Positions 8,300 to 16,630 of a DNA stretch of 64,000 nucleotides are shown piece by piece. A program made the translations under genes and the position numbers. Position 1 is the stretch's first letter, and each line of letters starts with the position of its first letter. Origin of the DNA: Hymenobacter persicinus (GTDB taxonomy: Bacteria; Bacteroidota; Bacteroidia; Cytophagales; Hymenobacteraceae); assembly GCF_004167665.1 (NCBI RefSeq), contig NZ_SEWE01000018.1, forward strand, positions 31,472-95,471. Direction: 5' to 3'. A model generated the notes under the pieces. It was given only the letters and a program-made list of their open reading frames with translations, was not told the origin of the DNA and did not search any database.

Positions 8300-10621
8300 A
8301 TGAAGAACTTTTTCTCATGGGCCTGCGCGGCTGTTTTGGGCCTCTCCACGGCCGCAACGGCCCAGGTAATGCCGCCCGCTCCCCCTTCCAACCTGCAGGG
8401 GCAGGCGCTGAAAACCTGGCTGGTCCAGAACTGGTACGACGGCAAGCGCGTCGACTTGGGCTACGACCGGGCCCGGGGCAAGATGTACAACTACGTGGAC
8501 GTGTTCAACGGCCGCCTCACCTGCGTGTACTCGGGCTACTCGGTGCCCAAAACCATCGACTCGACGGCCACCAGCACCGGCAACGTGGGCAGCATCAACT
8601 GTGAGCACACCATTCCCCAGTCGTGGTTCAACGAAGTCAGCCGCATGAAGGCCGACATTCACCACCTCTACCCCACCTTCGACACCTGGAACTCCAACCG
8701 CGGCAGCGACCCGTTCGGCGAAATTCCGGACGCCACCACCCAGCTCTGGATGCGCGGCACCACCGGCCAGACCACCATTCCGACGGCCAACATCGAGGAG
8801 TACAGCGAGGACACGAACACCATGTTTGAGCCCCGCGAAGACCACAAGGGCAACCTGGCCCGCTCGGCCTTCTATTTCTACACCATGCACCAGGGCCAGA
8901 CCTTCGACCCGGGCAAGGACGTTATTTCGGCCCTGGCCGACCTGAACACCCTGTATCAGTGGCACCTGGCCGACCCGGTAGATGCTCGTGAGCGGGAGCG
9001 CAACCGCCGCGCCGCCAAAAGCCAGGGCAACTTCAACCCTTACATTGCCTACCCCGACCTGGTAGCCCGCGCCTGGGGCTTTGCCGTGCAGCCTACGTTT
9101 AGCTTTGCGGCGGCCACCGGCAGCATCACCGAGGGCAACACTGGCACCAAGACCTACACGGCTACCGTCAACGTGACGCCTGCTCCTACCGCCACTCTCA
9201 CGGTGCAGGTAGCCGCCGACGCCGCCAACTCCACGGCCCTCAACCCGAGCGACTACACCTTCAGCACCCAGACGCTGACCTTCGCCGCCGGCCAAACGTC
9301 GCAGACCGTGACCGTCACGGTCAACGGCGACACCACGCCCGAAGCTGATGAAACCGTGCAGCTGAACCTGCAGAACGTGAGCACCGGCGGCGCCATCGGC
9401 GGCCCGGCCAACCACGTGCTAACCATCACCAACGACGACGGCGCGGCCCCGACCATTGCCTTTGCTTCGGCGACGGGCTCCATCCTGGAAGGCAACACCG
9501 GCACGACCACCTACACGGTGAATGCCACCCTGACCGGCAGCGCGCCCACGGCCGCCGTCACCATCCCCGTGACCGTAGTGGCCTCCGGCACCACCGCCGA
9601 TGCCAACGACTACGTGCTGGGCACCACTAGCCTGACCTTCGCGGCCGGCAACGCCAGCCAGAGCCTGCCCGTCACCATCACGGTGAACGGCGACGTGACG
9701 CCGGAATCCAACGAGACCGTGCGCCTGCAGCTGGGCACGCCCACCACGGGCGGCGCCGTGCTGAGTTTGAACAGCACCCACACCCTGACCATCCTCAACG
9801 ACGACCAGGCCCCGGCTGGCACCAGCTGCTCCGACCTGTACTTCTCGGAATACGCCGAGTCGGCTACGGGCAACACCAAGTACGTGGAGATTTACAACCC
9901 CACGCCCGACGTTATCAACCTAGCCGGCCTGCGCGTCGATTTGTTTGCCAACGGCGTAACCTCCCCGACTTCCACGCAGGCACTGACGGGCACGCTGAAC
10001 CCCGGCGCCGTGTACGTTATTGCCAACGCCAACTCGGTGGCCTCCGTGCTAGCCAAGGCCAACGTGACCTCCAACATCACCTTCTTCAACGGCGACGACG
10101 CGCTGGCTTTGTTTGACGGCACCGACACGCTCGACGTTATCGGCGTTATCGGGCAGCGGCCGGCCGCTTCGGGCTGGGTGATTCCCGGCGGCGGCACCAC
10201 CACCGACAACACCTTGGTGCGCAAAGCCACCGTGGGCCACGGCAACACCCGCTGGGCGCAGGCCGCCGGCGAATGGCAGACCCTGGGCACGGACGTCTTC
10301 ACCAACGTGGGCCTCTACACCAGCTCGGCCTGCCTCCCAACGGGCACCGCCAAGGCGGCTCCGCTGCGCACGGGCCTGGAAGTATTCCCCAACCCGACGG
10401 CCGGCGCCTTCCAGGTGCGCGTACCTGGTCTGCAGGGCCGCCACCAGGCCGCCATCAGCCTCTACAACTCCCTGGGCCAGCAGGTTCAGACCCTGAGCCA
10501 GCCCCTGAGCGGTGCTGAGTCGGCCACGCTCAACGTGCACGCGCTGCCCGCCGGCCTCTACTCGGTGCAGGTGGAAGTCGGCGGGGTGCGCTACGTCAGC
10601 CGCCTGGCCGTGCGCCACTAA
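8300..10621 (+). CDS. Secreted endonuclease I with two Calx-beta domains, lamin-tail domain and T9SS signal
   Basis: The 773-residue product begins with the signal peptide 'MKNFFSWACAAVLGLSTAATAQ', which fixes the start at 8300. Residues about 35-260 are an endonuclease I (EndA/NucM) domain: 'SINCEHTIPQSWF' carries the catalytic His103 region, with 'DIHHLYP' and 'NSNRGSDPFG' as metal-site neighbours. Two Calx-beta domains follow (about 275-380 and 385-500, each starting 'AxATGSIxEGNTGT' and ending 'LTITNDD' or 'LTILNDD'). Next is a lamin-tail domain (about 510-625, 'DLYFSEYAES...KYVEIYNP') and a T9SS sorting domain ('LEVFPNPTAGAFQVRVP'). It should degrade DNA or RNA outside the cell, to scavenge phosphate and nucleosides or to loosen matrix DNA. 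It is a single-gene transcript with its own terminator. Confidence 0.9.
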   Translation: MKNFFSWACAAVLGLSTAATAQVMPPAPPSNLQGQALKTWLVQNWYDGKRVDLGYDRARGKMYNYVDVFNGRLTCVYSGYSVPKTIDSTATSTGNVGSINCEHTIPQSWFNEVSRMKADIHHLYPTFDTWNSNRGSDPFGEIPDATTQLWMRGTTGQTTIPTANIEEYSEDTNTMFEPREDHKGNLARSAFYFYTMHQGQTFDPGKDVISALADLNTLYQWHLADPVDARERERNRRAAKSQGNFNPYIAYPDLVARAWGFAVQPTFSFAAATGSITEGNTGTKTYTATVNVTPAPTATLTVQVAADAANSTALNPSDYTFSTQTLTFAAGQTSQTVTVTVNGDTTPEADETVQLNLQNVSTGGAIGGPANHVLTITNDDGAAPTIAFASATGSILEGNTGTTTYTVNATLTGSAPTAAVTIPVTVVASGTTADANDYVLGTTSLTFAAGNASQSLPVTITVNGDVTPESNETVRLQLGTPTTGGAVLSLNSTHTLTILNDDQAPAGTSCSDLYFSEYAESATGNTKYVEIYNPTPDVINLAGLRVDLFANGVTSPTSTQALTGTLNPGAVYVIANANSVASVLAKANVTSNITFFNGDDALALFDGTDTLDVIGVIGQRPAASGWVIPGGGTTTDNTLVRKATVGHGNTRWAQAAGEWQTLGTDVFTNVGLYTSSACLPTGTAKAAPLRTGLEVFPNPTAGAFQVRVPGLQGRHQAAISLYNSLGQQVQTLSQPLSGAESATLNVHALPAGLYSVQVEVGGVRYVSRLAVRH

Positions 10622-10653
10622 GCTTTATACCAACTGCGCTTCGGCGTTCTGAT

Positions 10654-10689
10654 AAAAAGCCCCGACTCCCCACGGAGTCGGGGCTTTTT
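10654..10689 (+). terminator. Terminator after the endonuclease gene
   Basis: The stem AAAAAGCCCCGACTCC / GGAGTCGGGGCTTTTT encloses a 4-base loop (CCAC) and is followed by further T residues. It is perfect and bidirectional in form. Confidence 0.92.
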
Positions 10690-10740
10690 GCTTTTGGCTC
10701 GGTGGACTTACGCAGCAGATTTTGTTCGAACTTTGCAGCT

Positions 10741-11148
10741 ATGCCGAATTCGTTGCCCAAGTCCTTTTACTTCCAGAATCCCGCCATTACCATCTACCAC
10801 ACGGCCGGCTACCTGCGCCTCGACTGGAGCGGGGCACGCACAACGGAAGACGAGCTGCGCGGGGCTTACCAGCAGGTGTTGCTGGCCATGAAGCACTACC
10901 GCACCGGCAAAACCCTGAGCTACCACGGCCTGCGCCAGCTGATTCCGCTCCCGGTTCAGCACTGGCTCACCCAGGAATGGATTCCGCGGGCCGTGCACGA
11001 GGCCGGCTACAGCCAGTGCGCCGTGGTCGAAAGCCAGAGCGCGCTGGGCCGGCTGGCTTCCCAGGCCGTGGGGCAGCAAACTCCCGCCCAGCTCGATTTT
11101 CGCCATTTCGCCACCCTGGCCGAAGCGCACGCCTGGCTGAGCGCCTAA
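10741..11148 (+). CDS. Hypothetical protein, 135 residues (possibly STAS/SEC14-like)
   Basis: The product is soluble, with no signal peptide. Its pattern of a short strand 'ITIYHTAGYLRLDWSG', a helix with 'GAYQQVLLAMKHYRTGKTL', a strand, and an ending 'FRHFATLAEAHAWLSA' resembles SpoIIAA-like/STAS proteins, where a late 'F.t..eA..WL' helix is typical. This likeness is weak, so I leave the function open. The ATG at 10741 is chosen over an upstream TTG because the latter lies within the AT-rich leader. The stop sits 8 bases from the convergent acetyltransferase gene at 11156, and no terminator is visible between them. Confidence 0.65.
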   Translation: MPNSLPKSFYFQNPAITIYHTAGYLRLDWSGARTTEDELRGAYQQVLLAMKHYRTGKTLSYHGLRQLIPLPVQHWLTQEWIPRAVHEAGYSQCAVVESQSALGRLASQAVGQQTPAQLDFRHFATLAEAHAWLSA

Positions 11149-11155
11149 GCCACCC

Positions 11156-11440
11156 CTACTTTTTCTCCCGCAGCTCCTGGTATTCGGGGTGCTGCTCCAC
11201 GAAGCCGCGCATAAACGAGCAGCTCGTGCGCACCCGCAGGTGCTGGTCGCGGGCAAAATCCAGGGCCGTTTTAGCCAGTTGCTCCCCGATGCCCTTGCCC
11301 CGCAGGTGCTCATCAACGAAGGTGTGGGTAAAGTCGATAACGTCGTCGGTGGGGCGGCTGTAGGCCAGCTCCGACTCGTAGCCCTGGAGCGTGGCGTAGA
11401 AAGTCTGTTCGTCGGAATTGTGGGTGATGGTCGGATTCAT
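11156..11440 (-). CDS. GNAT-family (YjdJ-type) N-acetyltransferase
   Basis: The 94-residue product is a minimal GNAT domain of the YjdJ type (Pfam Acetyltransf_CG / GCN5-like 94-100 residue group). Visible marks are 'YATLQGYESELAYSRP' (two beta strands), 'IDFTHTFVDEHLRGKGIGEQL' containing the acetyl-CoA pyrophosphate loop (R-G-K-G-I-G), and the family's ending 'CSFMRGFVEQHPEYQEL', close to the consensus 'CxYV.xf..xhpey.dl'. These enzymes are thought to acetylate small amines or proteins in the cytoplasm; no substrate is known. It is convergent with the preceding gene. Length and motif order match the family fully. Confidence 0.88.
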   Translation of the reverse strand: MNPTITHNSDEQTFYATLQGYESELAYSRPTDDVIDFTHTFVDEHLRGKGIGEQLAKTALDFARDQHLRVRTSCSFMRGFVEQHPEYQELREKK

Positions 11441-11638
11441 GGGAGGCAGCGTGAGCGTGACGGGTCCGGCCTACGAGGGCCGGCTCTGCCTGTTAACTGC
11501 CGGCGGCCGGCCGGGGTTGCGGGGAAAAGTCGCCTAGCGTTTTTAGCCGCCCGGCGCAGCCAATTTGCCCCGGACTGCGTACACGAAAGCACAACGGCTG
11601 TTTCCCGCCCTTTCCAATTACCCTTTCTCTCGACAACC

Positions 11639-12106
11639 ATGGCACACAACCCCAACGACGGCAGCAACGACAACCCGGACGAGTTCAGCGAATTCCGCAA
11701 AGACAAGGATGCCACCACTGGCAACGCCAAGGCGGAAAACCACCGCGAAGGCGAAAAGCGCGCCGACGCTCCCCTGACTCCTACCCCCTCGGGCACGCCC
11801 GCCTACGGCGACTTTGGTCACGACCCCAACACCCGCTCCACGACCACCGACCAGCCCGCGGGCATGAACCCCGGCGGCGTGGCCGCGCCCAGCACGGCAG
11901 CCCCCGAACAGCGGGGCAGCGCCCCCCAGAACTTGAATCCCGACGCCGTGCGCGCCACCCAGAATGCTTCCGAGGAAGAGCGCCGCGAGGCCTACAAGCA
12001 GGACGACCCGCGTTACGGCGGTGGTACCCGCAACTGGGAATCCGAAGAGCCCGCCAACCGTACCCGCAACTCGGCCGAAGACCCCAACGACAACTTGCTC
12101 AGTTAA
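11639..12106 (+). CDS. Hydrophilic, probably disordered protein, 155 residues
   Basis: No family is recognised. The product 'MAHNPNDGSNDNPDEFSEF...' is extremely hydrophilic and rich in Asn, Asp, Pro, Thr, Arg and Glu, with almost no aliphatic residues after the start, so it is likely disordered in solution. It has no signal peptide. The composition recalls desiccation- or stress-protective hydrophilins, but no known repeat (such as KGG or LEA) is present, so this is only a suggestion. The start ATG at 11639 follows an A/C-rich leader. A second small hydrophilic gene starts 19 bases after its stop and both end at the terminator at 12410, so they form a two-gene operon. Confidence 0.7.
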   Translation: MAHNPNDGSNDNPDEFSEFRKDKDATTGNAKAENHREGEKRADAPLTPTPSGTPAYGDFGHDPNTRSTTTDQPAGMNPGGVAAPSTAAPEQRGSAPQNLNPDAVRATQNASEEERREAYKQDDPRYGGGTRNWESEEPANRTRNSAEDPNDNLLS

Positions 12107-12125
12107 GCTTTTGACCTTACACCCA

Positions 12126-12389
12126 ATGGACAAGCAGAAAAAAGACTCCGCCGCTCCCCAGCCGGACGGCGCTAAAATGAGCCCCGAGCAGCAGAAGCAC
12201 CACGACGAGCTCTACAATTACAAGCGCGACGAGGAAGGCACGCTCGACACCTCCGCCCGCCTCGACGACGAAACCGCCGGCATCCCCGACGACACCGTCA
12301 GCAGCGGAGCTAACCCTGGCACTACCGGCGACCCGGTCGACAACATTATCATCGAGTCGAACAACCCCATCGACGACAATAACCGCTAG
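12126..12389 (+). CDS. Small hydrophilic protein, 87 residues
   Basis: The product 'MDKQKKDSAAPQPDGAKMS...' starts basic and turns strongly acidic ('TSARLDDETAGIPDDTVSSG', 'NPIDDNNR' at the end). It has no signal peptide or membrane span, and little hydrophobic content apart from 'VDNIIIESNN'. It is probably disordered. I know no family for it. It is 19 bases downstream of the other hydrophilic gene and shares its terminator, so the two are presumably made together, perhaps as stress-response proteins (inference from composition only). Confidence 0.7.
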   Translation: MDKQKKDSAAPQPDGAKMSPEQQKHHDELYNYKRDEEGTLDTSARLDDETAGIPDDTVSSGANPGTTGDPVDNIIIESNNPIDDNNR

Positions 12390-12409
12390 TCCTGCCCAGC
12401 AGTACGTCC

Positions 12410-12445
12410 AAAAGGCCGCTCCGACAACCGTTGGGGCGGCCTTTT
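12410..12445. terminator. Bidirectional terminator between convergent transcripts
   Basis: The stem AAAAGGCCGCTCC / GGGGCGGCCTTTT has one G-T wobble. It serves the hydrophilic operon on the plus strand and the TonB receptor gene on the minus strand, which ends at 12466. Confidence 0.88.
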
Positions 12446-12465
12446 GCGTGCTGTGTCTGCCCGAC

Positions 12466-14583
12466 TTACCAGCGCCAGCCGAGTTGGGCGCCGCCGTAGT
12501 AGTTGCGGCCGGGGGCGGGCTGAAAGAACCGGTTGCCAAAGGCATTCAAATCGTTGCCCAGGCTGTAGCGGCGGTTGGTGGCGTTGTCGAGGCCGGCGTA
12601 CAGGTCAGCTTCGAAGTGGCGCGCCAGTGTGCGGCGCCAGCCGGCCCGGGCCCCGAAAACCCAGTAACCGGCCGCGTACTCAGAGTTGGCGTCGTTCAGA
12701 GGCAGGCGGGCCTGGTGGCTCACGGTGGGGTTGGCGTAGAAGCCGGGGCCAGATGCAAAATCGAGGCCGGCGGTGAGGGTGTGGGGCGCGGTGCCGGTGA
12801 GACGGTTGCCGCTGAAATCATTACCTCCCGACTCGTAGCGAAGGAAGCGGTAGTGGTTGTAGGCGTAGCTGACAAAAGCCCGCAGGCCCCTCCCCGCCCC
12901 GGCGGCCGAGGATTCCGCAGCAGTACCAGCGGGGGCGGGTTGCCAAAGCCAGCCGCTCACGGCCGCTTCTACCCCGCGCTGCCGGGTGGTGCCGGCGTTG
13001 GCAAAGACGCTGGTTCCGGTTGCCGTAGTCCGCGTGACGATGGTGTGGCGCAGCCGGAAGTCGTAGGCGGCCAGATCGAAGCGCAGGCGGCGGTCCAGCA
13101 GCTGCCCGCGCGCGCCCACCTCGAAGCTCGTGCCCCGCTCGGCCTGCAACTCCGGGTTCAGGCTGCCGTCGGAGGGACGGATTTCCTCGTCGGTGGGCGG
13201 GGAAAAGCCCGTGCTGACGCTGGCGTAGGTTGAAATCAGCGGCGTGAGCTCCTTCAGCAGCGCCACCCGCGGCGACACCACCGGCCGAAAGTCGCGCCGC
13301 AGCTCGTAGCCCGCCGGCTTAGCCACCGCGTCCGACACTCGAGTAATGCGGTAAGCCAGACGGTTGTAGCTCGCCCCTGCCGTGGCCAGCAAGCCGGCGG
13401 GCAGCTCCAGCTCGGCCTGCCCGAAGCCAAAGCCCGTGGTGGCCCGGATTTCGTCGTCGTAGCGCAGGGGGCCGGGAGTGCCGGCGCGGTTCTGGTAGCT
13501 GCGGGCATTTTCGAAGCTGCTCTGCCATTCTCCGCCGGCACTCAGTCGTAGCACCCGCCCGGCCAGCGTGGTACGGTAAGCAAACGTCGTGCGCCCGCCC
13601 CAGCCCAGGCCGGTGTTGCGCTCCAAGTCGACCAGATAAGGCGTACGAATGGCCGTGCCGGAGGTGTAAAGCGTGGTTTTGTTGGAGAAGCGCGCCGAAA
13701 ACCGGTACTCGTGCGACACGCCCAGCAAAGCCGTGCGTGAGGCGTAGGCAGCCCGTTGCGCCACGGTGCCGGGTGCGGCCGCCGTACCCGGCCGGGCCTG
13801 CCGTGGATTCTGCTCAAACTGGGCCCGGGTCAGGCCGCCGGGCAGCTGATAGTCCAGGTCGGTGTACAGCACGTGGGCCGCCACGGTGCGTTGCTCGGAG
13901 GGGCGAAATTCGCCGTCGATGGTCAGCACGTCGCGGCGCAGGGCGCTGTTTTCGCGGTAGCCATCCAGGCTCTGGCGGGTGTACTGGGCCCGCAGGGTGC
14001 TCGTGGCCGTGCCGCTTTCGGCCGCTACCGAATAGCGGCGTAGCCCGAAGCTGCCGGCCGTGAAGCCCACCTGGGCCCGGCTTTCCCCCGGTTCGGGCCG
14101 GCGGTTGCTCAGCAGCACGGCTCCGCCCGTACCGGCCCCGTACGCGCTGGCGGCCGGGCCTTTCAGCACCTCAATCCGGCCGAGGGAAGCCACGTCGAGC
14201 AAATTCAGGGCGGTGCTGCCGCCGGCATCGGTGAAGGGAATGTCGTGGTAGTACACCTTCACGTTGCGGACGCCGAACGGGGAGCGGAGCGTGCTGCCCC
14301 GCACGCTGAGCCGGTAGCTGGCCGTGGCCCGCTCCTCCAGCCGTACCCCGGGCAGGGTATTGACGGCGGCCGTGAGGGAAGTCGGGCTGAAGCGGTCCAG
14401 CGTGCGGCTGTCGATGACGCCTACGCCGGCGGCGGTGCGGCGCAGGGGCAGGTTTTGGCCGTAGCCCACCACGGTGGCTTCGGGCAGGGCCACGGCGCGG
14501 GCGGTGTCGGGCGCCGGGTTCTGAGCCAGGGCGGGCAGCCCCAGCCCGGTCAGCGCGCACCACAGCCAGGAACGGGAAAGCAT
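12466..14583 (-). CDS. TonB-dependent outer-membrane receptor (siderophore/cofactor type)
   Basis: The 705-residue product has a signal peptide 'MLSRSWLWCALTGLGLPALAQ'. A second ATG six codons upstream (14601) is an equally possible start. The plug domain occupies about residues 45-155: 'ALPEATVVGYGQNLPL' resembles a TonB box region, then 'SLTAAVNTLPGVRLEER' and 'LGRIEVLKGPAASAYGAG'. A long beta-barrel follows, ending '...YYGGAQLGWRW' with the aromatic C-terminus of outer-membrane proteins. There is no CarboxypepD_reg-like domain, unlike the SusC-type and other receptors in this phylum, which points to uptake of iron chelates or vitamins rather than polysaccharide. No SusD-like or siderophore gene is adjacent. 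A TonB protein gene lies about 0.75 kb away on the same strand. Confidence 0.92.
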   Translation of the reverse strand: MLSRSWLWCALTGLGLPALAQNPAPDTARAVALPEATVVGYGQNLPLRRTAAGVGVIDSRTLDRFSPTSLTAAVNTLPGVRLEERATASYRLSVRGSTLRSPFGVRNVKVYYHDIPFTDAGGSTALNLLDVASLGRIEVLKGPAASAYGAGTGGAVLLSNRRPEPGESRAQVGFTAGSFGLRRYSVAAESGTATSTLRAQYTRQSLDGYRENSALRRDVLTIDGEFRPSEQRTVAAHVLYTDLDYQLPGGLTRAQFEQNPRQARPGTAAAPGTVAQRAAYASRTALLGVSHEYRFSARFSNKTTLYTSGTAIRTPYLVDLERNTGLGWGGRTTFAYRTTLAGRVLRLSAGGEWQSSFENARSYQNRAGTPGPLRYDDEIRATTGFGFGQAELELPAGLLATAGASYNRLAYRITRVSDAVAKPAGYELRRDFRPVVSPRVALLKELTPLISTYASVSTGFSPPTDEEIRPSDGSLNPELQAERGTSFEVGARGQLLDRRLRFDLAAYDFRLRHTIVTRTTATGTSVFANAGTTRQRGVEAAVSGWLWQPAPAGTAAESSAAGAGRGLRAFVSYAYNHYRFLRYESGGNDFSGNRLTGTAPHTLTAGLDFASGPGFYANPTVSHQARLPLNDANSEYAAGYWVFGARAGWRRTLARHFEADLYAGLDNATNRRYSLGNDLNAFGNRFFQPAPGRNYYGGAQLGWRW

Positions 14584-14761
14584 ACGTCGAATTCGGAGCA
14601 TTCCTGACCCGAACGGGAAAGCGCGCGGGATGTTTGCAACCGGCCTGGCACCTGGCCAGCCGCCAGCTCCGACGCGGAGAGCGGGGCCAGCAGCCAAACT
14701 GGTGGGCTTCGGGACCTCAAACGGCTTTTTTGCTGTTATTGGGGCTTATTCTCTCGCCCCC

Positions 14762-15325
14762 ATGCCCGCTCTTCCGCCCGACCTACGCAAAGCGCTGTTT
14801 AACCTGCCCCAGAAAGAAAAAGACCAGTTGCTGGCCCGCCTCGTCAGCCAGGATGCGGTGCTGGTCGAGCAGCTCGGCTTCCGCCTGCTCGAAGGCCCCG
14901 ACGCGCTGGCCGACCGCCGCCAACTCCTGCGCACCCAGATTGACGACCCGGTGCGCGGCTTTCACCAAACGCCCAACGACCTGCTCGTAATTGTGCGCCA
15001 GCTTCAGTCCCGCATCGGCTACCACGCCCGGATTACCGACGACGCCTTCGGGGAGGTGGAGCTCACGCTGCGCCTGCTCAACCGCGTCTTTGAGCACCAG
15101 CCGGCCCTGGTCAGCCGGCTGCACGGCCCTACCCAGCCCCTGCTGCAGCATTTGGCCAAGCGCACCCACGAGGCATTGCGCCAAACCGAGAAGCTCCACG
15201 CCGACTACCATCTCGAGCTGGCCGAGGCCGTGAATCAGCTGCTGGGCCGGCTCTACGCCTCGGCCGCCGCGCCCCTGGCCCGGGAGCTGGGCGTACCCAA
15301 GCAGTGGGGCGACGCGGACCGGTAA
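14762..15325 (+). CDS. Conserved Bacteroidota hypothetical protein, 187 residues
   Basis: The mostly helical, soluble product opens 'MPALPPDLRKALFNLPQKEKDQLLARLV'. It contains 'VEQLGFRLLEG...DRRQLL', 'PNDLLVIVRQLQSRIGYHARITDDAFGEVELTLRLLNRVF' in pieces, and a C-terminal helix pair. I recall this pattern from a widespread Bacteroidota family with no proven role, sometimes labelled in databases as a dUTPase-like protein; none of the five dUTPase motifs is visible here, so I do not follow that label. It is divergent from the TonB receptor and convergent with the TonB protein gene (11 bases apart). The start is the ATG at 14762, since the upstream in-frame region is the receptor's leader. Confidence 0.72.
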   Translation: MPALPPDLRKALFNLPQKEKDQLLARLVSQDAVLVEQLGFRLLEGPDALADRRQLLRTQIDDPVRGFHQTPNDLLVIVRQLQSRIGYHARITDDAFGEVELTLRLLNRVFEHQPALVSRLHGPTQPLLQHLAKRTHEALRQTEKLHADYHLELAEAVNQLLGRLYASAAAPLARELGVPKQWGDADR

Positions 15326-15335
15326 AAGTCGGCAG

Positions 15336-15788
15336 TTATTCCAGCGCCCGAAACACGATGGGCATGGTGTAGGCCACCCGCACGGGCTGGCCCCCGATGC
15401 GGCCGGGCTTCCACCAGGGCATAATGCGCACCAGCCGCAGGGCTTCCTCATCGAGCCCGAAGCCCAGACCCTTAACCACTTTGGCGTCGAGGATTCGCCC
15501 GGTTTCATCGACCACGAAGCTCACGTGCACCTTGCCGGAAGCGCCGTGGTTGAGGGCCTCGGCGGGGTAGTTGATTTTGGCTCGCAGAAACTTGGCAAAG
15601 GCGGCCTCCCCACCGGGAAAGCTGGGCATCTCGTCGGCGGCGTGGTAAACGACGGGTGCCGGAACCGGAGCGGTAGTCGGCGCGCCGCCGGCCACGGTAG
15701 TGCTGAGGGCTACGGCCGGCGGGTTTTGCGCCGCCGCGCCGACGGCCAGCGTCATCAGGGACAAAAGCAACAGCGGGGAGCGGAGCAT
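15336..15788 (-). CDS. TonB-like energy transducer, C-terminal domain protein
   Basis: The 150-residue product has a signal peptide ending near 'LAVGAAAQ' and a Pro/Ala/Thr-rich linker to about residue 60. A TonB C-terminal domain spans 65-150: 'FPGGEAAFAKFLRAKINYPAEAL', then 'GKVHVSFVVDETGRILDAKVVKGLG' and 'RLVRIMPWWKPGRIGGQPVRV'. Classical TonB keeps an uncleaved N-terminal membrane anchor to work with ExbB/ExbD. Here the N-terminus looks like a cleavable signal, so the protein may be periplasmic and act in an accessory way; TonB-domain proteins of this short type are common in the Cytophagales. A -7 element lies at 15816. Confidence 0.88.
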   Translation of the reverse strand: MLRSPLLLLSLMTLAVGAAAQNPPAVALSTTVAGGAPTTAPVPAPVVYHAADEMPSFPGGEAAFAKFLRAKINYPAEALNHGASGKVHVSFVVDETGRILDAKVVKGLGFGLDEEALRLVRIMPWWKPGRIGGQPVRVAYTMPIVFRALE

Positions 15789-15815
15789 GGCAACGGGTGG
15801 TAGCAGTCAGACGCT

Positions 15816-15823
15816 CAAAGGTA
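15816..15823 (-). promoter_or_regulatory. -7 promoter element for the TonB-like gene
   Basis: The minus strand reads TACCTTTG, a full match to TAnnTTTG, 27 bases upstream of the ATG at 15788. A -33 TTG at the usual 19-21 bp spacing is not evident. Confidence 0.5.
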
Positions 15824-15975
15824 TGCCGCCGACCAAGCTCCGCCGTGACGGCTGCATTAAGCTTGCGTTGCCAAAAGGTTGGTAACATTGGCGGTATCCT
15901 TTCCCGGGCAAAAGCAGTACCTTAAAGCAAAGTACTCCGCCGCGGCCCCGTCGGCATGACCAAGCTTCGTTTCCC

Positions 15976-16290
15976 ATGACCCACGTTCCGACCCCCGAAA
16001 ATGTGCGCGTACCGCAGCACCTCAACGAGGAAGCAGTGCGCCAGGCCCTCGACGAACTCGACGGCAAGATCAAAACCCTGCGCAACCGCGCCCACGCCAC
16101 CGCCGCCAACTCCCCCCACACCTACCATGCGCACATTGCGGCCCTGGAGGTGAAGCGCGCCAAGCTCGCTGAGTTGCTGGGCCCCCGCTCGGCGCCCGGC
16201 ACGCCACCGCCTGCCCGGGAAGCCAGCGCCTGGGACGAAATCATGCGCGGCATCGACAACCTGCGCGAAGATTTGCGCCACATCCTGTAG
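15976..16290 (+). CDS. Hypothetical protein, 104 residues, helical
   Basis: The product is soluble with two helical segments, 'LNEEAVRQALDELDGKIKTLRNRAHA' (split here only by sense) and 'YHAHIAALEVKRAKLAELLG', forming a probable coiled-coil hairpin. A Pro-rich hinge and a final amphipathic helix 'WDEIMRGIDNLREDLRHIL' follow. The heptad pattern suggests self-association or binding to a partner. There is no signal peptide. I do not recognise the family. A clean terminator follows 36 bases after the stop, and the frame has the codon use of its neighbours. The gene starts 187 bases from the divergent TonB-like gene. Confidence 0.65.
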   Translation: MTHVPTPENVRVPQHLNEEAVRQALDELDGKIKTLRNRAHATAANSPHTYHAHIAALEVKRAKLAELLGPRSAPGTPPPAREASAWDEIMRGIDNLREDLRHIL

Positions 16291-16630
16291 GCTGTTGCTG
16301 CAGACGCCCATTACCGTTCTGTCTGAAAAGCCCTTTGCCCGACCCGGTGAAGGGCTTTTGCTTGCGGAGCTACCCGCTTCACCCGACTGTGCCCCGATTT
16401 TGCCATACGTTCCGGTTAATGTCCCGCGCTGCTGCAGTGGCAATTATTGCGGGCGCGGCACCAGGGAATTTAGGGCGTTGAGGCGCGCGGCCACAGTCGG
16501 CGGCACGATTTGTGACGCCCGATTTTGCCGCGGCCCGTGGTTGGGCTGTATCCTTTTAAGGCTACTTTCAGTACAAAGTCCTAGCTGACTGGCGCTAACT
16601 GGAAGGCTTTTCCTCTTTGCTTTCTCTCGT
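16291..16630. other. Intergenic region
   Basis: This 340-base stretch has no supported gene. It holds the terminator at 16326-16359. The last 90 bases are presumably the promoter region of the small lipoprotein gene ('tatccttttaagg' and 'tactttca' near 16549-16571 are imperfect matches to the -7 consensus). Confidence 0.5.
16326..16359 (+). terminator. Terminator after the helical protein gene
   Basis: The stem AAAAGCCCTT / AAGGGCTTTT has a 14-base loop and is followed by GC-rich sequence. The terminal T run is part of the stem. Confidence 0.8.

Noticed and set aside
9100..9810. The two Calx-beta units as a DNA-level tandem repeat
   Set aside because: They are similar in protein sequence but too diverged in DNA to be called a repeat. 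They are noted only as domains.
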